From Marinithermofilum abyssi (GTDB taxonomy: Bacteria > Bacillota > Bacilli > Thermoactinomycetales > DSM-45169), in NCBI RefSeq assembly GCF_014641195.1, contig NZ_BMHQ01000010.1, positions 100,943 to 164,942 of the forward strand: a DNA stretch of 64,000 bases, written 5' to 3'. The notes below the pieces were generated by a model. The model was not told where the DNA came from and did no database searches. It was given only the letters and a program-made list of their open reading frames with translations. Below are positions 1 through 8,308 of the stretch, in pieces. Made by a program: the position numbers and the translations under genes. The stretch's first letter is position 1; each line of letters begins with the position of its first letter.

Positions 1-15
1 AAGGAGACGGGTAAT

Positions 16-597
16 ATGAATCCGGAGAAGCGGCAACTGAGACAACGCATGCTGGAAAAACGTCGTCAGCTTTCTGACGAGAGGATTGCGAAGGAATCCC
101 ATGCCGTCTGCGAATCGATTAAAATGGAGGGGGATTACCGAAAAGCAAGGGTAGTGTTTGCTTATATTCCTTTTCGCAATGAACTGGATATACGCCCGTT
201 GCTGAAAGATGCCTGGAACCAAGGAAAGCGTATAGTGGTTCCAAAATCGGACCCTCGTTCCCGAAAGATGACACTGATCGAGATTTTCCATTTGCAAGAG
301 CTGGAGCCGGGAGCCTACGGCATTCTTGAGCCGCCGGAAGTTCCGGAACGGATCGTCGGGCCGAAAGAAGTGGACTTGGCGGTGGTGCCACTGGTTGCCT
401 TTGACCTCTCCGGTTATCGGTTGGGATATGGCGGCGGGTACTATGACCATTTTTTTGCCCGGGCGGGGGATCATCTCGTCCGGATGGGGGTGGCTTACAG
501 CTTCCAACAGGCAGCCAGCGTGTTTCCCGAAAAACATGACCAACCGCTTCACATCGTAGTGACGCCGGAGCGGGTGTGGCGGTTTGCGCAAACGTAA
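16..597 (+). CDS. 5-formyltetrahydrofolate cyclo-ligase
   Basis: This 193-residue protein converts 5-formyltetrahydrofolate to 5,10-methenyltetrahydrofolate with ATP, recycling the storage folate in the cytoplasm. The family signature is visible near residues 136-146 as RLGYGGGYYDHFF, the glycine-rich substrate/ATP loop, and the basic N-terminus (KRQLRQRM) is typical. Length matches the family (about 190). The start is an ATG preceded by AAGGAGACGGG at positions 1-10, so the gene is complete although it sits at the window edge. It is followed by a 99-base gap and then the molybdopterin-binding gene on the same strand. Identification is secure. Confidence 0.93.
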   Translation: MNPEKRQLRQRMLEKRRQLSDERIAKESHAVCESIKMEGDYRKARVVFAYIPFRNELDIRPLLKDAWNQGKRIVVPKSDPRSRKMTLIEIFHLQELEPGAYGILEPPEVPERIVGPKEVDLAVVPLVAFDLSGYRLGYGGGYYDHFFARAGDHLVRMGVAYSFQQAASVFPEKHDQPLHIVVTPERVWRFAQT

Positions 598-696
598 AGT
601 TTTTGTAAATCTGTCTCCAATCCCCGAGACAAATGGGTACAATGTTTTGAGGTAGCAACGGGGGCGGCGAAATGGAGCTGGAGAGGGAGATCGACC

Positions 697-1692
697 GTGA
701 AAAGCAAGCTGCGAGAAGTACATGTGCAAGATGCAGTGGGCCTGGTGCTGGCCCATGATTTAACGCAAGTGATTCCTGGAAAATACAAAGGGCCGCTTTT
801 TCGGAAAGGTCATGTCATTTCCGAAAAAGATATTGAACCGCTGTTGGATATTGGGAAGGCGCATATTTATGTGATGGAGTTGGCCGAAGGAGAGCTGCAC
901 GAAAACGATGCAGCCGAGCGGATTGCGCGTGCGGCGGCGGGAGATCATCCCCACCTGGAAATGACAAGCCCCAAAGAAGGCAAAGTGAATCTGGTCTCCA
1001 GCATCGACGGGTTGCTGCGGGTTCGTGCCGAAGCCGTTGCAGCCATCAATCAGGTGGAGCATGCGGTGCTGTCCACGTTGCGCACCTATACCCCGGTCCG
1101 AAAAGGGGACATCGTGGCAGCTGCCCGTGTCGTTCCCCTCATCTATCCCGAGGAACGGGTGATGCAGGTGGAGGCCATCGGACGCCGAAGCCCGGTAGTG
1201 GAAGTCCTTCCTTATCAATCGTGCCGGGTCGGGATCGTCACGACGGGAAGCGAAGTGCTCCACGGGCGGATCGAGGACAAATTCGGCCCGGTGCTGCGAG
1301 AAAAACTGGGTGCATTTGGGGCGGAAGTTATCAGCCAGACATTTTCCGGGGATGATAGGGAGCGGATTCAGCAGCAGATCCGGTCTTTTTTGGAGCAGGG
1401 GGCGGATCTGGTGTTGGTTACCGGCGGCATGTCCGTCGATCCCGATGACCGAACACCGGGAGCGATCGCCTCGATGGGCGCGGAAGTGGTCAGCTACGGC
1501 ACGCCGATGCTGCCAGGTTCCATGCTGATGGTGGCCTATTACCGGGGGGTGCCGGTGTTGGGTTTGCCGGGGTGTGTCATTCACGATGAATACACGTCGT
1601 TTGATGTGTTTTTGCCGCGGATTTTGGCAGGGGAGAGGATCCAAAAAGCAGATATTATCGCATTGGGCCATGGAGGCCTTCATTCCTGCTAA
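697..1692 (+). CDS. MoeA/MogA-like molybdopterin-binding protein
   Basis: The 331-residue product carries a MoCF/molybdopterin-binding fold in its C-terminal half, from about residue 174 (RVGIVTTGSEVLHGRI) through GGMSVDPDDRTPGAI near residue 245 to GLPGCVIHDEYTSFD. The N-terminal part, beginning LREVHVQDAVGLVLAHD, resembles the MoeA linker domain rather than a full four-domain MoeA. Family knowledge suggests molybdenum cofactor handling, but a single such gene without other moa/moe genes nearby leaves the exact role open. The GTG start at 697 follows a GAGAGGGAG ribosome-binding site. It lies just upstream of rex with about 90 bases between them. Confidence 0.82.
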   Translation: MKSKLREVHVQDAVGLVLAHDLTQVIPGKYKGPLFRKGHVISEKDIEPLLDIGKAHIYVMELAEGELHENDAAERIARAAAGDHPHLEMTSPKEGKVNLVSSIDGLLRVRAEAVAAINQVEHAVLSTLRTYTPVRKGDIVAAARVVPLIYPEERVMQVEAIGRRSPVVEVLPYQSCRVGIVTTGSEVLHGRIEDKFGPVLREKLGAFGAEVISQTFSGDDRERIQQQIRSFLEQGADLVLVTGGMSVDPDDRTPGAIASMGAEVVSYGTPMLPGSMLMVAYYRGVPVLGLPGCVIHDEYTSFDVFLPRILAGERIQKADIIALGHGGLHSC

Positions 1693-1719
1693 ATTGGCGC
1701 AAGGAGAAACTGCGTGCTG

Positions 1720-1728
1720 TGGTATACT
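1720..1728 (+). promoter_or_regulatory. extended -10 promoter element before rex
   Basis: TGGTATACT has the TGn extended -10 form 57 bases upstream of the rex start. No good -35 is visible at the usual spacing, so this is a tentative promoter call. Confidence 0.35.
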
Positions 1729-1784
1729 GAGAAAAGACACACCACCATATGGAAAAGTGCAATTTCAGGGCATGGAGGGATCCG

Positions 1785-2468
1785 ATGAGTGACCAAAAAA
1801 TTCCCCATGTGACTGCCAAGCGATTGCCTTTATACTATCGATATTTGGAGAAGCTGCACGCCATCGGAAAAAAGCGCGTGTCATCCGCCCAACTGAGCGA
1901 TGCGTTGCAAATCGACCCCGCCACGATCCGCCGCGACTTCTCCTATCTGGGCGAGCTGGGGAAAAAGGGATACGGTTACAATGTGAATTATTTACTGCAG
2001 TTTTTGCGCGACTTTTTAAAGCAGGACGAAGTAACCAATGTCGTGCTGGTGGGTGTGGGACATCTCGGCACGGCCCTTTTGGGCTATAATTTTTACCGGA
2101 GTCACAATACCAAAATCGTAGCCGGTTTTGATACGGATCCTGCCAAAGTGGGGGATGAAATCGAAGGAATACCTGTATTCTCGATGGAGCGCCTGAAAGA
2201 AGTCAGGGAGCTTCATAACGTTGAGGTGGCGATTCTGACCGTGCCGTCCAGCGCGGCACAAGCCACCACGAATCAACTGGTAGAGGCCGGGATTCGGGGG
2301 ATTTTGAATTTCACGCCGGCCCGGCTGACTGTTCCTTCCCATGTTCGTATGCACAATATTGACCTGACCGTAGAACTTCAAACCCTGATCTATTTCCTGA
2401 AGCACTTCCCCGCAGATGAGGATCCTCCCGGATTGGAATTGACCGAATCCGCCAAGGAACAACCATAG
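1785..2468 (+). CDS. rex: redox-sensing transcriptional repressor Rex
   Basis: Rex is a dimeric repressor that reads the NADH/NAD+ ratio and controls fermentation and respiration genes. The protein of 227 residues begins [23 protein letters not shown] and continues with the winged-helix DNA-binding domain ([33 protein letters not shown]). It then has the Rossmann domain with the dinucleotide loop [17 protein letters not shown]. An in-frame ATG 12 codons upstream exists, but the ATG at 1785 has GGAGGGA at 1774-1780 at proper spacing and gives the usual family N-terminus. tatC follows 48 bases later, an arrangement seen in other Bacillales. Confidence 0.95.
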   Translation: MSDQKIPHVTAKRLPLYYRYLEKLHAIGKKRVSSAQLSDALQIDPATIRRDFSYLGELGKKGYGYNVNYLLQFLRDFLKQDEVTNVVLVGVGHLGTALLGYNFYRSHNTKIVAGFDTDPAKVGDEIEGIPVFSMERLKEVRELHNVEVAILTVPSSAAQATTNQLVEAGIRGILNFTPARLTVPSHVRMHNIDLTVELQTLIYFLKHFPADEDPPGLELTESAKEQP

Positions 2469-2516
2469 AGAGCCGAATCGAAATGGAAGGTTCGGACGGT
2501 AAGGTAGGGTTTTGAT

Positions 2517-3287
2517 ATGACGGATGAAAGACAACAGCATTGGACTGAACATCTGGGCGAGCTGCGCATGCGGATTCTGTGGACGCTGGCGACGTTTGTC
2601 GTCGGATTGATTATCGGGTTGGGCTATGCCGGTGATATCGTCAGCTTTTTGAAACAGGATGCGGTAACCAACAGGGTTTCCATGCATGTGTTTTCACCCG
2701 GAGAAGCACTAAGTATCTATATGCAGTTTGCTTTTGTGGTCAGCATCGTCTTTACGTTGCCGATGGCTTTGTATCAGATGTGGCGGTTTGTGCAGCCGGG
2801 TTTGACGGAGAGGGAGCAAAAGGCCACCCTGACCTATATCCCCTTTGCGCTGATTTTGCTTCTGTTGGGGATTGCCTTCGGGTATGGGGTGATCTTTCCT
2901 TACCTGTTGGGCTTTATGGCCAATTTGACAACAGCTCTCGGAGCACAGGAAACCTATGGGATGGCGCAATACTTCCAGTTTATGTTCCGGATTGTGGTAC
3001 CGATCGCCTTCCTGTTCGAACTGCCGGTGGTTATCCTGTTTTTAACCCGGATCCGCATTTTGCAGCCCGGACTGCTGCGAAAGGGACGGCGTTTCGCTTA
3101 CCTGGCCATGGTGATTCTCGCGGCACTCATTACGCCGCCGGATTTCGTCTCCAATGTACTGGTCGCGATTCCCTTGATCGTGTTGTATGAATTCAGCATT
3201 CTGCTGTCCTCGTGGGTCTATCGCAAAATGGAAAAGGAAGAGGCAGAAGAGGAAGCCCGTTGGCGGAAACGGGAAGACGATGAATAA
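2517..3287 (+). CDS. tatC: twin-arginine translocase subunit TatC
   Basis: TatC is the membrane receptor of the Tat pathway, which exports folded proteins carrying a twin-arginine signal. The 256-residue protein opens HWTEHLGELRMRILWTL, the conserved cytoplasmic N-terminus, and has six hydrophobic segments including VVSIVFTLPMALYQMWRFVQPGL and IAFLFELPVVILFLTR. It ends in a charged acidic/basic tail. No tatA-like reading frame lies in the 48 bases between rex and tatC or immediately downstream, so the TatA partner must be encoded elsewhere. Confidence 0.95.
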   Translation: MTDERQQHWTEHLGELRMRILWTLATFVVGLIIGLGYAGDIVSFLKQDAVTNRVSMHVFSPGEALSIYMQFAFVVSIVFTLPMALYQMWRFVQPGLTEREQKATLTYIPFALILLLLGIAFGYGVIFPYLLGFMANLTTALGAQETYGMAQYFQFMFRIVVPIAFLFELPVVILFLTRIRILQPGLLRKGRRFAYLAMVILAALITPPDFVSNVLVAIPLIVLYEFSILLSSWVYRKMEKEEAEEEARWRKREDDE

Positions 3288-3658
3288 TGGAGCAAGGCCC
3301 CGGTATCCAACGGGGCGAGGCTGCTGACAAAGTTTCTTGAAATGAGCTGAAGAACTCTTTTGCCCGAGCAGCGACTTTTGACGACGAACGCAGCGACAAG
3401 AGAGGAAACGAGACAAAAAAGCGGCACATAGCACGACCTGGGAGATTACGACCCAGGCGTGACGTGTGCCCTGTGGGTGCTTGTACTTTTTGAGTATACT
3501 CCGCATTGTGCCGCGTCTCGTTGAATCACTTGGAGTGGACAGTATGGACTTCTACGTCGGAGGAAAGGGAGCAACGGGCAAAAGAGTCGAAGCTATCATA
3601 ATATTTGTCATCAATCTGATCCATCCATCCAAGGGATGGATTTTTTTTCGTCAAGGAC
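3288..3658 (+). other. structured intergenic region between tatC and groES
   Basis: I see no convincing gene here. The region holds a hairpin GCCCCG/CGGGGC at 3297-3316 directly after tatC. A long interrupted hairpin at 3423-3470 pairs GGCACA with TGTGCC and CCTGGG with CCCAGG. A terminator follows at 3623-3648. A 78-codon frame at 3466-3702 runs through the terminator and the groES promoter and has no ribosome-binding site, so I do not call it. Confidence 0.5.
3623..3648 (+). terminator. rho-independent terminator upstream of groES
   Basis: Perfect 8-bp stem ATCCATCC/GGATGGAT with an AAG loop, followed by a run of seven T. It isolates groESL from upstream transcription. Confidence 0.85.
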
Positions 3659-3687
3659 TTGCAAAATGCCTAGGTACGAGATATTAT
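3659..3687 (+). promoter_or_regulatory. sigma-A promoter of groESL
   Basis: TTGCAA (3659-3664) and TATTAT (3682-3687) are separated by exactly 17 bases, immediately upstream of the CIRCE operator. Confidence 0.8.
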
Positions 3688-3698
3688 TGTTATTGGTG

Positions 3699-3725
3699 TT
3701 AGCACTCGTTATGATTGAGTGCTAA
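3699..3725 (+). promoter_or_regulatory. CIRCE operator (HrcA binding site)
   Basis: TTAGCACTC, nine spacer bases, then GAGTGCTAA: a perfect match to the 9-9-9 CIRCE consensus, starting 12 bases after the -10 box. It predicts heat-inducible repression of groESL by HrcA. Confidence 0.98.
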
Positions 3726-3762
3726 CAAAAGAATATCCACCTCGTGAAGGAGGGTGTTTTCC

Positions 3763-4047
3763 GTGATCAAACCGTTGGGTGATCGTGTTGTAATTCAAGC
3801 CATCGAAAAAGAAGAGACCACTGCCAGCGGCATCGTACTGCCGGAAACGGCCAAAGAAAAGCCGCAGGAAGGCAAAGTGATTGCTGTTGGTACCGGCCGC
3901 TATGAAAACGGGCAAAAAGTGGAGCTCGAAGTGAAAGAAGGCGACCGGGTCATTTTCTCCAAGTACGCTGGAACCGAGGTAAAAGTGGGCGACCAAGAAT
4001 ACCTCGTGCTGCGCGAAAGCGACATCCTGGCGATCGTTTCGGAGTAA
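3763..4047 (+). CDS. groES: co-chaperonin GroES
   Basis: GroES caps the GroEL cavity as a heptamer. The 94-residue sequence starts [20 protein letters not shown], has the mobile loop [17 protein letters not shown] around residues 17-33, and ends [13 protein letters not shown]. The GTG start at 3763 follows GAAGGAGGG (3746-3754); a GTG nine bases earlier lies inside that ribosome-binding site and is rejected. It forms a bicistronic unit with groEL, 70 bases downstream, under the CIRCE-controlled promoter. Confidence 0.98.
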   Translation: MIKPLGDRVVIQAIEKEETTASGIVLPETAKEKPQEGKVIAVGTGRYENGQKVELEVKEGDRVIFSKYAGTEVKVGDQEYLVLRESDILAIVSE

Positions 4048-4084
4048 GCTTGCACACCTTTTTCATCCTCAGGGATCGATTTGA

Positions 4085-5755
<1,671 letters not shown>

Positions 5756-5776
5756 GCAAGCCGATCGGCTTTTTCT

Positions 5777-5810
5777 CCCTGCGGAAACTCTCCGCAGGGG
5801 TTTTCTTTTT
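5777..5810 (+). terminator. terminator of groESL
   Basis: Stem CCCTGCGGA/TCCGCAGGG with a five-base loop followed by TTTTCTTTTT, 20 bases after the groEL stop. Confidence 0.92.
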
Positions 5811-5886
5811 CGTTCTGTGTGAAAATAATATGGTAAAATCACTGCAGCCTCGTCCAAACGGGCGTCAACCATCAAGGAGGATTTAT

Positions 5887-6516
5887 ATGTCTGTTAAAGT
5901 GAATCGGGATATTTTTACGGTCATGAAAGAGCGTGCCTCGGTACGCCAATATGAAAAAGGAATCGCTATTCCGGAGCAGGAATTACGGGAAATTTTGCAA
6001 GCGGCAACGACCGCTCCGTCCTCTTGGAATTTGCAGCATTGGAAATTTCTCGTGATTCAAAGTGAGAAAAACAAACAAATCCTGCTGCCCATTGCATTCA
6101 ATCAGCAGCAGGTCGTTGACAGCTCTGTTGTCGTGGCTGTCCTCGGCGATCTGGAAGCCAATAAAAACGCTGATGCGGTTTACTCGGAAGCAGTAGCCAA
6201 CGGCTTTATGACAGAGGAAGTGAAGGACGTCCTCCTCAATCAGATCAACGGTGCTTACACCAATCAACAATTCGCCCGAGATGAAGCGGTTCTGAATCCT
6301 TCTCTGGCCGCCATGCAGTTGATGCTGGCTGCCAAAGCCAAAGGTTACGACTCCTGTCCGATGGGGGGCTTTGACAGACAAAAGTTTGTAGAAACATTCC
6401 ACGTTCCTGACCGCTATATTCCGGTGATGTTGATTACGATCGGGAAAGCTGTCAAACCGGCTCATCAGACGGCCCGCTTCTCCCTCGATCGAGTTATCGT
6501 GAAGGAATCGTTTTAA
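5887..6516 (+). CDS. NAD(P)H-dependent nitroreductase family protein
   Basis: An FMN-dependent oxidoreductase of 209 residues. The FMN phosphate-binding N-terminus FTVMKERASVRQYEKG is followed by LQAATTAPSSWNLQHWKFLVI, and the C-terminal FMN loop reads AKAKGYDSCPMGGFD. The ORF could extend upstream to 5830, but the ATG at 5887 has AAGGAGG at 5875-5881 and gives the expected family start. It is a single-gene unit with its own terminator. Substrate cannot be told from sequence; relatives reduce nitro compounds or quinones. Confidence 0.9.
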   Translation: MSVKVNRDIFTVMKERASVRQYEKGIAIPEQELREILQAATTAPSSWNLQHWKFLVIQSEKNKQILLPIAFNQQQVVDSSVVVAVLGDLEANKNADAVYSEAVANGFMTEEVKDVLLNQINGAYTNQQFARDEAVLNPSLAAMQLMLAAKAKGYDSCPMGGFDRQKFVETFHVPDRYIPVMLITIGKAVKPAHQTARFSLDRVIVKESF

Positions 6517-6543
6517 GTCCAGGCGCATGTCTGGACTTTTTTC
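6516..6543 (+). terminator. terminator of the nitroreductase gene
   Basis: Stem AGTCCAG/CTGGACT followed by seven T; the left arm overlaps the last base of the stop codon. Confidence 0.85.
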
Positions 6544-6644
6544 ATTGCGGCGAGTGTACATGATCCCAATCAAATGAAAAGGTTTTTTGTTTGATGTACA
6601 GAATAAGTGGGTAGTGACCATTGAATTAGAAGGAGGGAGTTCAT

Positions 6645-6851
6645 GTGGCGGATGTAAAAATTACCGTAAGGGACAAAGGGCCGTTGCTCGTCAAAGGAGA
6701 TGTGGAGATGGTGGATGCCGAGGGCAACCGCTTTGAGACGAAGAAGCAGTTTGCTCTCTGCCGATGCGGCCTGTCTCAAAACAAGCCCTTCTGCGACGGC
6801 GCTCATGCCGGTAACTTCGATGACTGTGCCCGTGCCAGCAAGGTGTTGTGA
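6645..6851 (+). CDS. CDGSH-type iron-sulfur protein
   Basis: A 68-residue protein with the [2Fe-2S]-binding CDGSH motif near its C-terminus, CRCGLSQNKPFCDGAH, giving the three-Cys, one-His ligand set of the family. The GTG start at 6645 is set by AGAAGGAGGGAG at 6629-6640; the ATG two bases earlier terminates after four codons. Bacterial members act in redox sensing or cluster handling; the specific role here is unknown. It is followed by its own terminator. Confidence 0.9.
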   Translation: MADVKITVRDKGPLLVKGDVEMVDAEGNRFETKKQFALCRCGLSQNKPFCDGAHAGNFDDCARASKVL

Positions 6852-6886
6852 GTCGGTTGCCGATAACTCCGGTATTTTCGGGGGAT

Positions 6887-6910
6887 AAGGGCGTTTTAAG
6901 CGCCCTTTTT
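6887..6910 (+). terminator. terminator of the CDGSH gene
   Basis: Stem AAGGGCG/CGCCCTT with a T-rich tail. Confidence 0.85.
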
Positions 6911-7550
6911 TTATGTGAGTGAAAGGGGAAGGTGTGCTCGAAGAAAGGCTCCTCTCTTTGACTTCGAGCAAGGAATTTCCAAGGTAAACGCACGTGTCTA
7001 CAAAATTGCCTTTTTGCTTGTCGTATAAATGAAGCTCCTTATTGATGGATCTACTTCCAATAAAGGTGGAGAGGGACTGTCCTTACCGCGAGCTCTCAAT
7101 ATTAAAAAACTCCTTAATGTATCCTGGTTTAAAATCGGGATACTTTTTTTGTTTACCTCTCCTATTTCAATGATCCAATACATGATAGAAATCTAGCGCA
7201 AAATTCCGTTTGGGTTTCCTAGAAGTCAACATCAGATTCAGGCGATTTTAACTCCTGGCTCGACAGGAGCGTCCAATTGCTTACCATTGCTGATGGTTGT
7301 CTTAGAAAGTTTGCTCGCGGGATGGGACGACCATCCTGTTTCCTTTGAACGGTTTTACGAACACCCAATAAAAAAATTATTCGGACCTGTAACAATAGCG
7401 GATTTATTTCATAAATATAATTTTGTCGAGGGAGGATATTCGATGGCTGAAGTATTCGACTGCACCCGTTGGGTAGGTTGATTCTCTTCGTTCTGTTTTT
7501 ATCGGTTCCTGGTTACGGAGCTGGCCAAATCTATTCTGGAGGTTGTAAAA
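6911..7550 (+). other. intergenic region with an orphan terminator
   Basis: About 640 bases without a convincing gene. A strong terminator at 7119-7150 has no recognisable gene in front of it. A 64-codon frame (7287-7481) lacks a ribosome-binding site and any recognisable domain and may be a gene relic. The last 20 bases carry the ribosome-binding site of the bacteriocin precursor. Confidence 0.45.
7119..7150 (+). terminator. orphan terminator
   Basis: GTATCCTG pairs with CGGGATAC (one T-G pair) around a nine-base loop, followed by TTTTTTT at 7144-7150. The preceding 130 bases could encode a small RNA or be the tail of a lost gene. Confidence 0.7.
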
Positions 7551-7865
7551 ATGGATGATTTCAAAAAAGATCTCCAAAACTTGAGTGTTGACGACGAGTT
7601 CGTACAGAGCGAGGTGACGCCTTGGGAAGATCCAGAACAGTTCGATCCTGATGTGGCTCAACGATGCGCTGGTTGTGCCCGATGTGCTAATTGTGCCCGG
7701 TGCGCCAATTGCTTCCGATGCGCCAATTGCTTCCGTTGTGCCAATTGCTTCCGATGCGCCAATTGCTTCCGATGCGCCAATTGCTTCCGTTGTGCCAATT
7801 GCTTCCGATGCGCCAATTGCTTCCGATGCGCTAATTGCGCTCGTTGTGGTAATTGCCGTGGTTGA
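7551..7865 (+). CDS. heterocycloanthracin-type thiazole bacteriocin precursor
   Basis: A 104-residue RiPP precursor. Residues 1-38 form an acidic leader (DLQNLSVDDEFVQ, then SEVTPWEDPEQFDPD). Residues 39-104 are 22 consecutive Cys-x-x triplets with Cys at every third position from 39 to 102. The middle is seven copies of the hexapeptide CFRCAN. The core has no Ser or Thr, so any azoles formed would all be thiazoles, and it carries about eleven Arg. The family (heterocycloanthracin/sonorensin) is matured by YcaO cyclodehydratase and FMN dehydrogenase, both encoded downstream. ATG at 7551 is preceded by GGAGG at 7538-7542. A terminator-like hairpin follows. Two other frames are also open across the repeat and are shadows. 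Confidence 0.93.
   Translation: MDDFKKDLQNLSVDDEFVQSEVTPWEDPEQFDPDVAQRCAGCARCANCARCANCFRCANCFRCANCFRCANCFRCANCFRCANCFRCANCFRCANCARCGNCRG
7698..7859 (+). repeat. nested 18-bp / 54-bp tandem repeat inside the precursor core
   Basis: Nine 18-bp units (typified by CGATGCGCCAATTGCTTC) are arranged as three 54-bp blocks at 7698-7751, 7752-7805 and 7806-7859. In each block the first codons of the units run CGG or CGA, CGA, CGT, and the CGT unit carries TGT instead of TGC. Blocks 1 and 2 differ at a single base; block 3 diverges in its last two units. This shows block-wise duplication of the core. Confidence 0.92.
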
Positions 7866-7916
7866 TTCCGCGGATGGTTTCCTAACGGAAACGGTGGCTG
7901 CCTGAGGAGAAGATCG

Positions 7917-7962
7917 CCCCTGAACAGACAAGTTTTTTGGCTGTCAGGGGTTCTTCTCTGTT
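7917..7962 (+). terminator. terminator/attenuator after the precursor gene
   Basis: CCCCTGA (7917-7923) pairs with TCAGGGG (7944-7950); the arms extend inward as ACAG/CTG(T) with one bulge. A pyrimidine-rich TTCTTCTCTGTT tail follows. Position between precursor and enzyme genes suits partial termination. Confidence 0.65.
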
Positions 7963-8260
7963 ACTTGCTTCACAGAGCTAAAGCACCCCAAGGGCACTTC
8001 CTACGGGCGCCGTGGGTTTCTCGCCCATCTGGCGTGGCAACCCACATCCATCCACGATGGCTTTCTCCAAGCTTATTTCTGTTAAGTTTAATGAGATTTC
8101 CCATCCGTGGCTTGATTGTGCCAAAATTCTGTCGGACATGCAAGAGGACTTGAGCCCTTTTACGTCCGACGCGCTTTCATCCCCATCCTGAAGGGCCGGG
8201 TTTTCCCGCTCGCTCTTTAAAAATTAGGCATGAGAGACAAATAGCAGTACATAAGATATC
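7963..8260 (+). other. structured non-coding segment, possible IS200/IS605-type relic
   Basis: No gene is apparent. Inverted repeats are GTGGGTT/AACCCAC at 8012-8045 and GTCGGAC/GTCCGAC at 8131-8170. The final part, around 8176-8212 (TTTCATCCCCATCCTGAAGG then a GGGTTTTCCCGC stretch), resembles right ends of IS200/IS605-family elements in Firmicutes as I remember them. No transposase is present. Confidence 0.4.
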
Positions 8261-8308
8261 AGAGTGATGGCGCAATTTGAGAAGAGCTCACGGCAAGGAG
8301 GAGCGGAA

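Noticed and set aside
760..1740. 326-codon minus-strand frame opposite the molybdopterin-binding gene
   Set aside because: Shadow of a well-supported gene with implausible composition.
3466..3702. 78-codon frame before groES
   Set aside because: Runs through a perfect terminator and the groES promoter and lacks a ribosome-binding site.
7698..7859. Possible CRISPR array (regular 18-bp repeats)
   Set aside because: Units are contiguous with no unique spacers and encode Cys-x-x triplets of the bacteriocin core.
7651..7905. 84-codon plus-strand frame with VPIASDAPIASD repeats
   Set aside because: Second frame of the same repeat, without a ribosome-binding site.
7404..7931. 175-codon minus-strand frame with Ala-Ile-Gly repeats
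   Set aside because: Antisense reading of the precursor repeat; its repeats are the 18-bp unit in another frame, and 18-bp units without stops keep all frames open.
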